Assembly (NCBI GenBank): GCA_027364845.1
Contig: DAHXOO010000009.1
Coordinates: 1-64,000 of the forward strand
Reading direction: 5' to 3'
DNA from: Pseudomonadota bacterium
GTDB taxonomy: Bacteria > Pseudomonadota > Gammaproteobacteria > Acidiferrobacterales > UBA6901
Length of the DNA stretch: 64,000 nt
The position numbers and the translations under genes were made by a program. Under the pieces are notes generated by a model, which was given only the letters and a program-made list of their open reading frames with translations, did no database searches and was not told the origin of the DNA. Below, one piece after another: positions 42,776-51,200 of the stretch (position 1 is its first letter; every line of letters begins with the position of its first letter).

Positions 42776-44140
42776 CTAGCGGGAGATCGCCTCGATCGCC
42801 TCTTCCACGCGCCGCACCGGGATGAGTTCGATCCCGACATCCGGTTTTCGCGGCATATTGGCGGCTGGCAGCACGGCACGCCGGAACCCGAGCTTCGCCG
42901 CCTCGCGAATGCGTTCCTGTCCCCGCTGAACCGGCCGCACCTCTCCGCCGAGGCCTACTTCGCCGAATACGACGAGATCCTTGCCAAGAGGCAGACTGCG
43001 CATGCTGGAGACGGCGGCCATCAGCACTGCCAGGTCGGCCGCGGGCTCCAGTACCCGCACACCGCCGGCGACATTGACGAATACGTCCTGGTCGAACATT
43101 GCGATCCCGGCATGCCGATGCAGTACCGCCAGCAGCATCGCCAAGCGGTTCTGATCGAGCCCGACGCACACGCGCCGCGGATTCGAAGAATGACTCTCGT
43201 CCACCAGCGCCTGCACCTCCACGAGCAGTGGCCGCGTGCCCTCCTGCGTCGCGAGAACAACGCTGCCTGACACAACGTCGCCCTGGCGGCTCATGAACAT
43301 GGCCGACGGGTTCCCGACTTCGCGCAACCCCGACTCGGTCATCAGAAAAACGCCGATCTCGTTGACGGCACCGAAACGGTTCTTGATCGCGCGAATGACG
43401 CGGAACTGACTGGCGCTGTCGCCTTCGAAGTAAAGAACAGTGTCAACCATGTGCTCAAGCACACGCGGTCCGGCGAGGGCGCCCTCCTTGGTGACATGCC
43501 CTACCAGAAACAGACCCACATCCGCCTGCTTGGCGTAACGCACGAGCTGCGCGGCCGACTCCCGCACCTGGGCGACACTGCCTGGGGCAGACTGAAGGAT
43601 TTCGGTGAACACGGTTTGGATCGAATCCACGACCATGACCGCGGGCCGTTCGGCTTGGGCGTGTGTGATGATCGTTTCTACCCGGTTTTCCGCCAGAAGA
43701 CGAACGGCATCAACCTGCACACCGAGGCGTTGCGCCCGCAGCGCGATCTGCTGTGCCGACTCTTCGCCGGTTACATAGAGCACGGGCGCCTTCTGGCTGA
43801 TGACGGCCAACGCTTGCAGCAGCAGCGTCGACTTGCCTATCCCAGGATCCCCACCGATGAGCGCGACCGACCCGGCCACCATCCCGTCTCCTCCCAGTAC
43901 CCGGTCAAGCTCCGCCAGACCGCTGCCGATGCGTGCAACGGCCTGCGCCGAGACAGCCGTCAGAGACTGGACCACTGATTGGCCCGTTAACGCGCCAAAG
44001 CGGCCGGCGCGACTTGGCGCAGGCATCTCAGCAGTCTCGATGAGCGTGTTCCACACGCCACAACCTGGACACTGTCCGGTCCATTTGGGTGACTGGGCGC
44101 CGCACTCAGTGCAGCTGAAAACAGATCTCGGACGCGACAT
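42776..44140 (-). CDS. radA: DNA repair protein RadA/Sms
   Basis: N-terminal CTECGAQSPKWTGQCPGCGVWNT zinc finger, GGDPGIGKSTLL, KNRFG. Confidence 0.96.
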   Translation of the reverse strand: MSRPRSVFSCTECGAQSPKWTGQCPGCGVWNTLIETAEMPAPSRAGRFGALTGQSVVQSLTAVSAQAVARIGSGLAELDRVLGGDGMVAGSVALIGGDPGIGKSTLLLQALAVISQKAPVLYVTGEESAQQIALRAQRLGVQVDAVRLLAENRVETIITHAQAERPAVMVVDSIQTVFTEILQSAPGSVAQVRESAAQLVRYAKQADVGLFLVGHVTKEGALAGPRVLEHMVDTVLYFEGDSASQFRVIRAIKNRFGAVNEIGVFLMTESGLREVGNPSAMFMSRQGDVVSGSVVLATQEGTRPLLVEVQALVDESHSSNPRRVCVGLDQNRLAMLLAVLHRHAGIAMFDQDVFVNVAGGVRVLEPAADLAVLMAAVSSMRSLPLGKDLVVFGEVGLGGEVRPVQRGQERIREAAKLGFRRAVLPAANMPRKPDVGIELIPVRRVEEAIEAISR

Positions 44141-44144
44141 ACGC

Positions 44145-45227
44145 TCAGCACTCCGCCAACTCGACCCGTGACACGCGCGGCGTCACGTGGCAGAGCAGTT
44201 CATAGCCAATCGTGCCGGCGCGTGCGGCGATCTCTTCCACCGGCAGTCCTGCACCCCACAGCACGACCGGATCTCCAATGCTCGCACCGGGCTGCTCGCG
44301 CAGATCCACCGTGATCATGTCCATCGATACGCGGCCGATGAGCGGCACGCGCCGTCCATTAACCAGCACCGGGGTACCCGTAGGCGCATGGCGCGGATAA
44401 CCGTCCCCGTAACCAATGGCCACCACGCCTACCGGCATTTCCTCCGGACACACCCAGTCTCCACCGTAGCCGATAGCCTCGCCTTTGCGACGCGGGCTTA
44501 TGGCGATGATTTGGCTTTGCAACGTCATTACCGGTTCGAGACCGAGTTCGGCGCTTCCCTGACCGATCACCGGCGACACGCCGTAGAGCATGATCCCCGG
44601 GCGTACCCAGTCCAGGCGGCTCTCTGGCCACGCCACGATCCCGGCGGAATTGGCAAGGCTCCGTTCCCCGCCCAGCGAGGCAGCAAGGTCCTGGAACAAT
44701 CTGACCTGGAACGAGGTGGTAGCGTCGAACTTGTTGTCCGCGTTGGCAAAATGTGACAGCAGACCCAAGGCACCGACGGCTTTGCAGTCCCGCAGACGGC
44801 TGGCCGCGTCAGCGGCCAACTGCGGATCGAAACCGATGCGGTGCATGCCTGTATCGATCTTGAGCCACACATCTACCGGCGCGATGCCGCTGACGCGTTC
44901 CAGGTCGCGGATCTGGCTCTCGTGATGGACCACCGCCGACAGCCGCTGTTCGGCAAGCAACGGCAACTCGTCACCCTGAAAGAACCCCTCCAGCAGGCAT
45001 ACCGGCTGGGTCACGCCCGCGCGCCGCAGAACGATGCCATCGTCCACACTTGCAACGCCGAAGGCATCAGCCTCCGACAGCACCCGTGCTACCCAAGTGA
45101 GGCCGTGGCCGTAGCCATTGGCTTTGATGACTGCCATGACTTTCGCCGCGGGCGCAAAGCTGCGCACACGCGTCAAGTTGTGGCGCAGCGCCGCAGCCGA
45201 AAGCCGCACCTGCGCGGGTCTAGCCAC
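44145..45227 (-). CDS. alr: alanine racemase
   Basis: VMAVIKANGYGHG, GRVSMDMITVDLRE. Confidence 0.95.
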   Translation of the reverse strand: MARPAQVRLSAAALRHNLTRVRSFAPAAKVMAVIKANGYGHGLTWVARVLSEADAFGVASVDDGIVLRRAGVTQPVCLLEGFFQGDELPLLAEQRLSAVVHHESQIRDLERVSGIAPVDVWLKIDTGMHRIGFDPQLAADAASRLRDCKAVGALGLLSHFANADNKFDATTSFQVRLFQDLAASLGGERSLANSAGIVAWPESRLDWVRPGIMLYGVSPVIGQGSAELGLEPVMTLQSQIIAISPRRKGEAIGYGGDWVCPEEMPVGVVAIGYGDGYPRHAPTGTPVLVNGRRVPLIGRVSMDMITVDLREQPGASIGDPVVLWGAGLPVEEIAARAGTIGYELLCHVTPRVSRVELAEC

Positions 45228-45253
45228 CGCCGGATCCCGTGCGCGGCTGCGCG

Positions 45254-48106
45254 TCAGAATCGATCGTCATAGGCGGCGCTGGCGTAATTCTCGAAACGGG
45301 TGTATTCCCCGAGAAAGGTCAGGCGCACCTTGCCGGTCGGACCGTTACGCTGCTTGCCGATGATGATCTCGGCCGTGCCTTTGTCCTGGCTGTCTTCGTT
45401 GTAAACCTCATCCCGGTAAATGAAGAAAATGACGTCCGCATCCTGTTCAATGGCGCCTGATTCGCGCAAATCCGACATCACCGGGCGCTTGTTCGGCCGC
45501 TGTTCCAGGCTGCGGTTGAGCTGCGACATTGCGATGAGCGGTACGTTCAGCTCCTTCGCCAGACTCTTGAGCGAGCGCGTGATGCCGGAGATTTCGGTCG
45601 CCCGGTTCTCGCCGTTCTCCGGCGACTGCATGAGCTGCAGGTAGTCAACGACGATGAGCCCAAGGCCATGCTCGCGCTTGAGGCGCCGGGCACGCGAGCG
45701 CAGTTCCAACGGCGTAAGTGCTGGTGTGTCATCGATAAACATAGGCGCATCGGCCAGCAACCCGATCGCCGAAGTCAGACGCGGCCAATCGTCATCATCG
45801 AGCTTGCCAGTGCGCACCTTGTGCGCATTGATCCGCCCGAGCGACGACATCATGCGCATCGCCAGCTGTTCGCCAGGCATTTCCATGCTGAACACCGCGA
45901 CCGGCAGCTTCTGTCCCACGGCCGCGTTCTCGGCGATGTTCATGGCAAGCGAGGTATTGTGCACGCAAATGTCATTGGCGATGAAGTTGTGCGTGTCCGG
46001 GATCGTTAGGTCATAAACCTGCTTAGTTCCTGCCGGCACAATGGAAACGATGCGGTCCCAATAAACATCGCTGTTGGCCAGCGCTAGCAGCTCCCGGTTG
46101 CCCAGAGACATAGCAATCTTGGCCAACCTGGCACGGGAAAGTCTGCGACGCCCGACGTGAATGTTGGAGTCCGACACGCCAACCTTCCTTGCCAGCTCAG
46201 CCCAAGACAGGTTGCCTTTGGCCTGGGCAATCAGATCCCAGACTTCAACCGGGAGGAGCTCGGTATTCTTCTGCCGCCGGCGCCCGGCGACAGCCTCGGC
46301 GACCGTAGCCAGTGCCTGTTCCTTACCGTAGATTCCGATCTCACCCACAAAGGTCACTATCGAGTCGTCGTGAGTGATATCTAGTTGCCAGACGGGTCGG
46401 CGCGCCTCGCGGTACTTTACCCAGCGCAGGCGCAGGGACGAAATCACGCCGAAGCGCAGTAACAGGTGCTGAATCTGCCGTGCCAGCCGTTCATTGATCG
46501 TGGCGTAGCCGAGCTGCACCTGACCCGATTTCAGAACAGTAGCCCAGCCGTCGGTGGCAAACAGCCGGTTGAGAAACAGCGCCTGCTGCGCGCGCGCTAG
46601 CCGGAACACGGCAGAGGGAACCGACTTCTGCGAGGCACCGTGCCCCATCAGGTCGTGGACCTCCAGCCAGCGCACCAGCGGGTTGATACCGTCTTTGCGC
46701 GCCGCCGGCTGCACATGAAGGACCTCGCAAAGCTGGGCGGACGATCGCTCGCGCGGTACGGATTTCCCGTGGCGCCAGTACGTATCCGAGGCAGGTCCCA
46801 CATCCATCGCCGCGGCGACCGCACGCGCCGGCAGCTGGCCGGCGTCGAGCTCACGATCCATACACGAGGCAAATTCCGCGCGGTGCGCGGCAATCAGAGT
46901 GGGATCACCAGAAATACTCCACAACGGCATGAAACCGCGGCATCCCTCGGCGAGCGTCAGGCTCAGGCCACCGAAAGCATGCACCGTATCCTTGAAATCA
47001 GCGACTATCCTGGCATTGCTGTTCGTAAACCGGGCCATGCTGCCAGTCAGTCCGCTGTCGCTGATAAGATAGGCAAGCAGTTTGATTTCGCATTCCCTGA
47101 GCCGCTCCTGGCCGAACACCGGGAGACGCCGTGGCACCGCGATCGCATCGCCAACCTTCAGGTCATGCAGCGGGCGCCAGCCCGGGAGGGTGAGGAACGG
47201 ATGCGTAAGTGTGGTTTCGATGCGGCGACCGGAACGTGTAGTGACTTCAAAGATGGGTTTGACTCCATCGTCCACGTAGTCGCTGGGCGTCGCGCGCACT
47301 AGCCGGAAGTCCTTAGTAAGCGTTCCTACACGCTGCCGGCGGTGCTTCCGGAAAATCTCCTCGATGGTCACCACGCTGCCGTCATCCATCACCAATTCTG
47401 AATCGTGGACGAGGCACTTACCCATGGAAGGCCGGCCAGCGACGATGATGAGATCACCCGCCTGCAACCCGGAAGTCATGGCATCCAGGTCGCCAAATCC
47501 GGTCGGCACCCCGGTGATCGGACTGTCGGACCGAAACAGCTGGTCAATGCGGTCGACCGCCTTGGTGAGCAGCGTTTTTAGCGGCAGGAACCCGCCGCGG
47601 CGGTGGATGCCCTGCTCGCTGATGTCCAGGATGTGTTTCTCGGCGTAGTCGAGAAGCTCGGCGGCGTTGCGGCCTTCGGGATGGTAGGCGCTGTTGCCGA
47701 TATTATTGGCAATGCGGATGAGGTTGCGCAGGATGGCACGCTCGCGCACGATATCCGCGTACGCCACAATGTTGGCGGCGCTCGGGGTGTTGTTGGCGAG
47801 CTGGCCGAGATAGGAAAGTCCGCCGGCAGCCTCGAGCTCGCCGTTCTTCTCGAGCCATTCCGATACGGTCACGACGTCGGCGGGACCGCTGGCATCGCAC
47901 AGGCTGGCGACCGCGCGGAAAATCAGCCGGTGTTCTTTGCGGTAGAAATCGTCAGGCGCAACGCGGTCGGCAACCTGGTCCCAGCGCTGATTGTCCAACA
48001 TGAGGCCGCCGAGAACGGATTGTTCGGCCTCTAGAGACTGTGGTGGAAGCTTGAGCGCCTCCGTGGCGGATTCGGAGCCTCCGATCGAATAGGCCAGTTC
48101 CTCCAT
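45254..48106 (-). CDS. dnaB: replicative DNA helicase DnaB precursor (950 aa), interrupted by an intein
   Basis: DnaB N-domain PPQSLEAEQSVLGGLML; IIVAGRPSMGK | intein | TSLAMNIAENAA; C-terminal DYLQLM, RSLKSLAKELNVPLIAMSQLNRSLEQR. Predicted mature length 463 aa. Confidence 0.97.
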   Translation of the reverse strand: MEELAYSIGGSESATEALKLPPQSLEAEQSVLGGLMLDNQRWDQVADRVAPDDFYRKEHRLIFRAVASLCDASGPADVVTVSEWLEKNGELEAAGGLSYLGQLANNTPSAANIVAYADIVRERAILRNLIRIANNIGNSAYHPEGRNAAELLDYAEKHILDISEQGIHRRGGFLPLKTLLTKAVDRIDQLFRSDSPITGVPTGFGDLDAMTSGLQAGDLIIVAGRPSMGKCLVHDSELVMDDGSVVTIEEIFRKHRRQRVGTLTKDFRLVRATPSDYVDDGVKPIFEVTTRSGRRIETTLTHPFLTLPGWRPLHDLKVGDAIAVPRRLPVFGQERLRECEIKLLAYLISDSGLTGSMARFTNSNARIVADFKDTVHAFGGLSLTLAEGCRGFMPLWSISGDPTLIAAHRAEFASCMDRELDAGQLPARAVAAAMDVGPASDTYWRHGKSVPRERSSAQLCEVLHVQPAARKDGINPLVRWLEVHDLMGHGASQKSVPSAVFRLARAQQALFLNRLFATDGWATVLKSGQVQLGYATINERLARQIQHLLLRFGVISSLRLRWVKYREARRPVWQLDITHDDSIVTFVGEIGIYGKEQALATVAEAVAGRRRQKNTELLPVEVWDLIAQAKGNLSWAELARKVGVSDSNIHVGRRRLSRARLAKIAMSLGNRELLALANSDVYWDRIVSIVPAGTKQVYDLTIPDTHNFIANDICVHNTSLAMNIAENAAVGQKLPVAVFSMEMPGEQLAMRMMSSLGRINAHKVRTGKLDDDDWPRLTSAIGLLADAPMFIDDTPALTPLELRSRARRLKREHGLGLIVVDYLQLMQSPENGENRATEISGITRSLKSLAKELNVPLIAMSQLNRSLEQRPNKRPVMSDLRESGAIEQDADVIFFIYRDEVYNEDSQDKGTAEIIIGKQRNGPTGKVRLTFLGEYTRFENYASAAYDDRF
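45956..47416 (-). mobile_element. DnaB intein with LAGLIDADG-type homing endonuclease domain (487 codons, in frame)
   Basis: Starts Cys (CLVHDSELVMDDGSVVTIEEI), TLTHPF block B, LLAYLISDSG and LNRLFATDG dodecapeptide-like motifs, HTH-like segment, VYDLTIPDTHNFIANDICVHN end, +1 residue Thr. Boundaries checked at nucleotide level. Confidence 0.95.
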
Positions 48107-48186
48107 CGATCCTCCGCATGGCTACAGCTTGGAATCTACATCTACCGCCACCTCGCTGCAGCGAACGGGGAGCGGCCCGGTTGGCT

Positions 48187-48636
48187 TTATGCCTCTCCGA
48201 CGACCGACACGATGATCCGGACGTTGACCTCTGAATGCAATGACACCGTCACTTCATGGTCACCAATGGTCTTGAGAGGACCGTTCGGAAGCTGAATCTC
48301 GGAACGCGTCAGCTCGAAACCCGCGGCGGTCATCGCCTCGGCAATGTCGGCGGTACCGACCGACCCGAATAGCTTGCCCTCTTCGCTTGCCTTGCTCACG
48401 ATCTGGACGGTGGCTCCGGCCATTGCCTGGGCACGCGCCTGGGCCCGTACCAGCGCATCCATCTGGGTCTTTTCCAATTCAACCCGCTGCGCCTCGAACA
48501 GCGCCTTTTTCTCGGGGGTCGCGACCACGGCCTTGTGCTGCGGTATCAGATAATTGCGGCCATAGCCGGGCTTGACGTTGACCTGGTCTCCCAGGTCACC
48601 AAGATTGCGAATCTTTTCCAGAAGTATCACTTGCAT
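48187..48636 (-). CDS. rplI: 50S ribosomal protein L9
   Basis: MQVILLEKIRNLGDLGDQVNVKPGYGRNYLIPQ. Confidence 0.97.
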   Translation of the reverse strand: MQVILLEKIRNLGDLGDQVNVKPGYGRNYLIPQHKAVVATPEKKALFEAQRVELEKTQMDALVRAQARAQAMAGATVQIVSKASEEGKLFGSVGTADIAEAMTAAGFELTRSEIQLPNGPLKTIGDHEVTVSLHSEVNVRIIVSVVGEA

Positions 48637-48709
48637 AATTAAACCTCGCGCTTTGCACCATTGCCGCCATTAAGCGGACAGCGTCGTAACGTCTAGTGAT
48701 GGGCGTCGC

Positions 48710-48937
48710 CTAGCGATGGGCGTCACTGTAAGGCAGCAACGCCAAATAGCGTGCAAGCTTGACCGCGCGCGTCAGCTGGCGCTGATAATGGGCCTTGGTG
48801 CCGGTGTTGCGGCTGGGAATGATTTTGCCCGTTTCGGTAATGTAGCCCTTCAGCGTGGCAATATCTTTGTAATCAATCTCGACCACACCCTCGGCCGTGA
48901 ACCGGCAATATTTCTTGCGGCGGAAAAATCGCGACAT
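48710..48937 (-). CDS. rpsR: 30S ribosomal protein S18
   Basis: [67 protein letters not shown]. Confidence 0.97.
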   Translation of the reverse strand: MSRFFRRKKYCRFTAEGVVEIDYKDIATLKGYITETGKIIPSRNTGTKAHYQRQLTRAVKLARYLALLPYSDAHR

Positions 48938-49011
48938 CTTTTCGTTGCTCCCGGAATCTGCTCTAACCGAATTCTACCGGCGTTGTCCTGTCCGGTCCCT
49001 GAGATGATGAA

Positions 49012-49479
49012 TCAAGCCCCGCTTGCGCCGGGCGCTTCCTCGGCAGTGTCGCCGAGCACCTCGCCAGGAGCTTCCTCGCCAGCGACGCCGGACACCTCGC
49101 GCTCATCGCCATCGAGCGCTGCGGGTGCGCCGTGCGCCCCGCCGGCACGGCCTTCCTCCTGGTTCTCCTTCACCAGCGGCGAAGCAACGGTAACCGCAGT
49201 CTTGCGTGCCAGGGTGATCCATCGAATCACGGCGTCGTTGAAGCGGAACGCGGTCTCGATTTCGTGCAACACATCAGCGTCGCACTCGATATTCATTAGC
49301 ACGTAATGTGCCTTGTGGATCTTGTTGATCGGGTAGGCGAGCTGACGGCGTCCCCAGTCTTCGAGGCGGTGAATGGCACCCTTGCCGGATTCGATGATGG
49401 ACCGGTATCGATCGATCATCGCAGGAACCTGCTCGCTCTGGTCGGGATGGACCAGGAAAACGATCTCGTAATGACGCAT
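49012..49479 (-). CDS. rpsF: 30S ribosomal protein S6 with long acidic/Ala-Gly-rich C-terminal tail
   Basis: [25 protein letters not shown]...; tail [53 protein letters not shown]. Confidence 0.95.
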   Translation of the reverse strand: MRHYEIVFLVHPDQSEQVPAMIDRYRSIIESGKGAIHRLEDWGRRQLAYPINKIHKAHYVLMNIECDADVLHEIETAFRFNDAVIRWITLARKTAVTVASPLVKENQEEGRAGGAHGAPAALDGDEREVSGVAGEEAPGEVLGDTAEEAPGASGA

Positions 49480-49615
49480 TATTGACTCCCCGTGGGTCAA
49501 AGCCTTCCGCAACACAGGCGGTCAGGCAAGGAGGGCCGGGCGAAATGCACCGGCTTCGTTTAAAGGCGAGGAATTCTAAAGTGTTCCGCCGCGCTTAGCA
49601 AGTTGTTGCGCTCCC

Positions 49616-49643
49616 GGGTAGTGTCTCAAGTTTGAATTGCCGG
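49616..49643 (+). repeat. left terminal inverted repeat of the acetyltransferase element
   Basis: See element; read directly. Confidence 0.8.
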
Positions 49644-49755
49644 GATTGGTGGATTCCGACCCTTCGGCTTCGAGAGGTGGCTACACTCAGCAAATCTCGG
49701 CGCTGCCCTCGTGCGCCGAAACGCACGTTCAACCGCAACCCGAGGAAAATAACGA

Positions 49756-50313
49756 ATGTCGAATGAGGATCGCACCAAGATAATTTACAGCAGGACGCCG
49801 GAATCAGCGGCCATGTTGGCAAACGTCAAACGAGCGATGGCTATCACCGCTACACTTAACCGTTTGACGTTCAACGATGCGGACGAAATTCGGGCCTTAT
49901 TCAGCGAACTTATCGGTAAAAAGGTGGACGAGAGCTTTTTGCTGATCCCTCCATTTTATACTGCCGGTGGGGACGAAATCCGCGTCGGGCATAATGTCTT
50001 CGTCAATCAGAACTGCACTTTCTATGACCTTGGTGGCCTCGACATCGCAGACGATGTGATGATCGGGCCGAACGTGAGCATCATCACGACGGGCCATCCC
50101 CTTGAACCCTCGCAGCGACGCGCCGCCACAATCGGAAAGCCCATCGTAATTGAGAAAAGCGTGTGGATCGCAGCTGGCGCGACCATCACTGGTGGCGTAA
50201 CAGTAGGCGAGAATTCGGTCGTCGCGGCAGGTTCGGTAGTCACCAGGGATGTTCCCCCGAATACTCTTGTCGGAGGAAATCCGGCGCGGGTCATTCGTTC
50301 GATTGACGACTGA
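49756..50313 (+). CDS. sugar O-acetyltransferase, LacA/Maa (maltose acetyltransferase-like) family, left-handed beta-helix
   Basis: VNQNCTFYDLGGLDIADDVMIGPNVSIITTGHPLEPSQRR, IGKPIVIEKSVWIAAGATITGGVTVGENSVVAAGSVVTRDVPPNTLVGGNPARVIR. Confidence 0.92.
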   Translation: MSNEDRTKIIYSRTPESAAMLANVKRAMAITATLNRLTFNDADEIRALFSELIGKKVDESFLLIPPFYTAGGDEIRVGHNVFVNQNCTFYDLGGLDIADDVMIGPNVSIITTGHPLEPSQRRAATIGKPIVIEKSVWIAAGATITGGVTVGENSVVAAGSVVTRDVPPNTLVGGNPARVIRSIDD

Positions 50314-50337
50314 TGGAACGTCCGACAGGTGTCGAAT

Positions 50338-50364
50338 CCGGAAATTCAAACTGAGACACTACCC
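50338..50364 (-). repeat. right terminal inverted repeat of the acetyltransferase element
   Basis: See element; read directly. Confidence 0.8.
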
Positions 50365-51152
50365 GCGCCCGCGTCAGTACTGCTTCGCATCGCAACCGGC
50401 TCTGACGTGCGCCTCTGACGCAAGGCTTCGAACAGACATACCGCGGCGGCGGCCGAGACATTCAGACTTGCAACGCTCCCGGCCATGGGGATGCGCATGA
50501 GGAAATCGCAGCGTTCCCGGGTAAGGCGACGCAGGCCCTTGCCTTCCGCACCCAGCACCAGCGCTAGCGGCCCACGCAGGTCGACAGCGTACAGCTCGCG
50601 CTCGGCATCGCCGGCAGCACCGGCAATCCACAGTCCTGCCTCCTTGAGCTCGTCCAGAGTGCGCACCAGGTTCGTGACCCGGAATACCGGCACAGTGTCG
50701 GCACCACCACTTGCGACCTTGCGCACGATCGGCGTGATGCCGACGGCATTGTCACGCGGCAGGACGAGCGCGTGCACGCCGGCGGCATCGGCGCTGCGCA
50801 GACACGCGCCAAGATTATGCGGGTCCTGCACCCCGTCAAGCACAAGCAGTAGCGCCGGCTGCGTCAGGCTCTGCAGAAACCCGCCAAGATCACGTTCATT
50901 GCCGGGATCGATCGGATCGCATTCAGCGACCACGCCCTGATGGTGTTGCGTGCCGGCCAAAATGTCCAGCTCAGCACGCGGCGTCCGCAGCGTAACCACT
51001 TTTTCCACCTCGGCCGCACGCACCAGCGCCTGAAGCCGCGGGCCTGTACGCCCCTCATCTACCCATATCCGCCGCACCCGGCCGGGCGTATGCTCAAGGG
51101 CGGACAGCACCGCGTGCCAGCCGAAGACATGCTGCTTCGCCGTATGCGGCAT
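50346..51152 (-). CDS. rlmB: 23S rRNA (guanosine-2'-O-)-methyltransferase RlmB
   Basis: VFGWHAVLSALEHTPGRVRRIWVDEGR, LDGVQDPHNLGACLRSADAAGVHALVLP, IPMAGSVASLNVSAAAAVCLFEALRQR; last codons fall inside the right inverted repeat. Confidence 0.95.
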   Translation of the reverse strand: MPHTAKQHVFGWHAVLSALEHTPGRVRRIWVDEGRTGPRLQALVRAAEVEKVVTLRTPRAELDILAGTQHHQGVVAECDPIDPGNERDLGGFLQSLTQPALLLVLDGVQDPHNLGACLRSADAAGVHALVLPRDNAVGITPIVRKVASGGADTVPVFRVTNLVRTLDELKEAGLWIAGAAGDAERELYAVDLRGPLALVLGAEGKGLRRLTRERCDFLMRIPMAGSVASLNVSAAAAVCLFEALRQRRTSEPVAMRSSTDAGAGSVSV

Positions 51153-51200
51153 GGCTACTTGGCCCGGCGTGGCGTCTTCTTGCGTCCGGAAGCGCCACGC

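Larger units (their letters stand above)
49616..50364. mobile_element. ~749-bp inverted-repeat-bounded element carrying one acetyltransferase gene and no transposase
   Basis: Left end GGGTAGTGTCTCAAGTTTGAATTGCCGG (49616-49643) matches the reverse complement of the right end, GGGTAGTGTCTCAGTTTGAATTTCCGG (50338-50364), apart from one indel and one substitution. Confidence 0.75.

Noticed and set aside
49616-50364. Integron gene cassette (attC) interpretation of the acetyltransferase element
   Set aside because: Flanking repeats are inverted at both ends and do not show the RYYYAAC/GTTRRRY attC core pattern.
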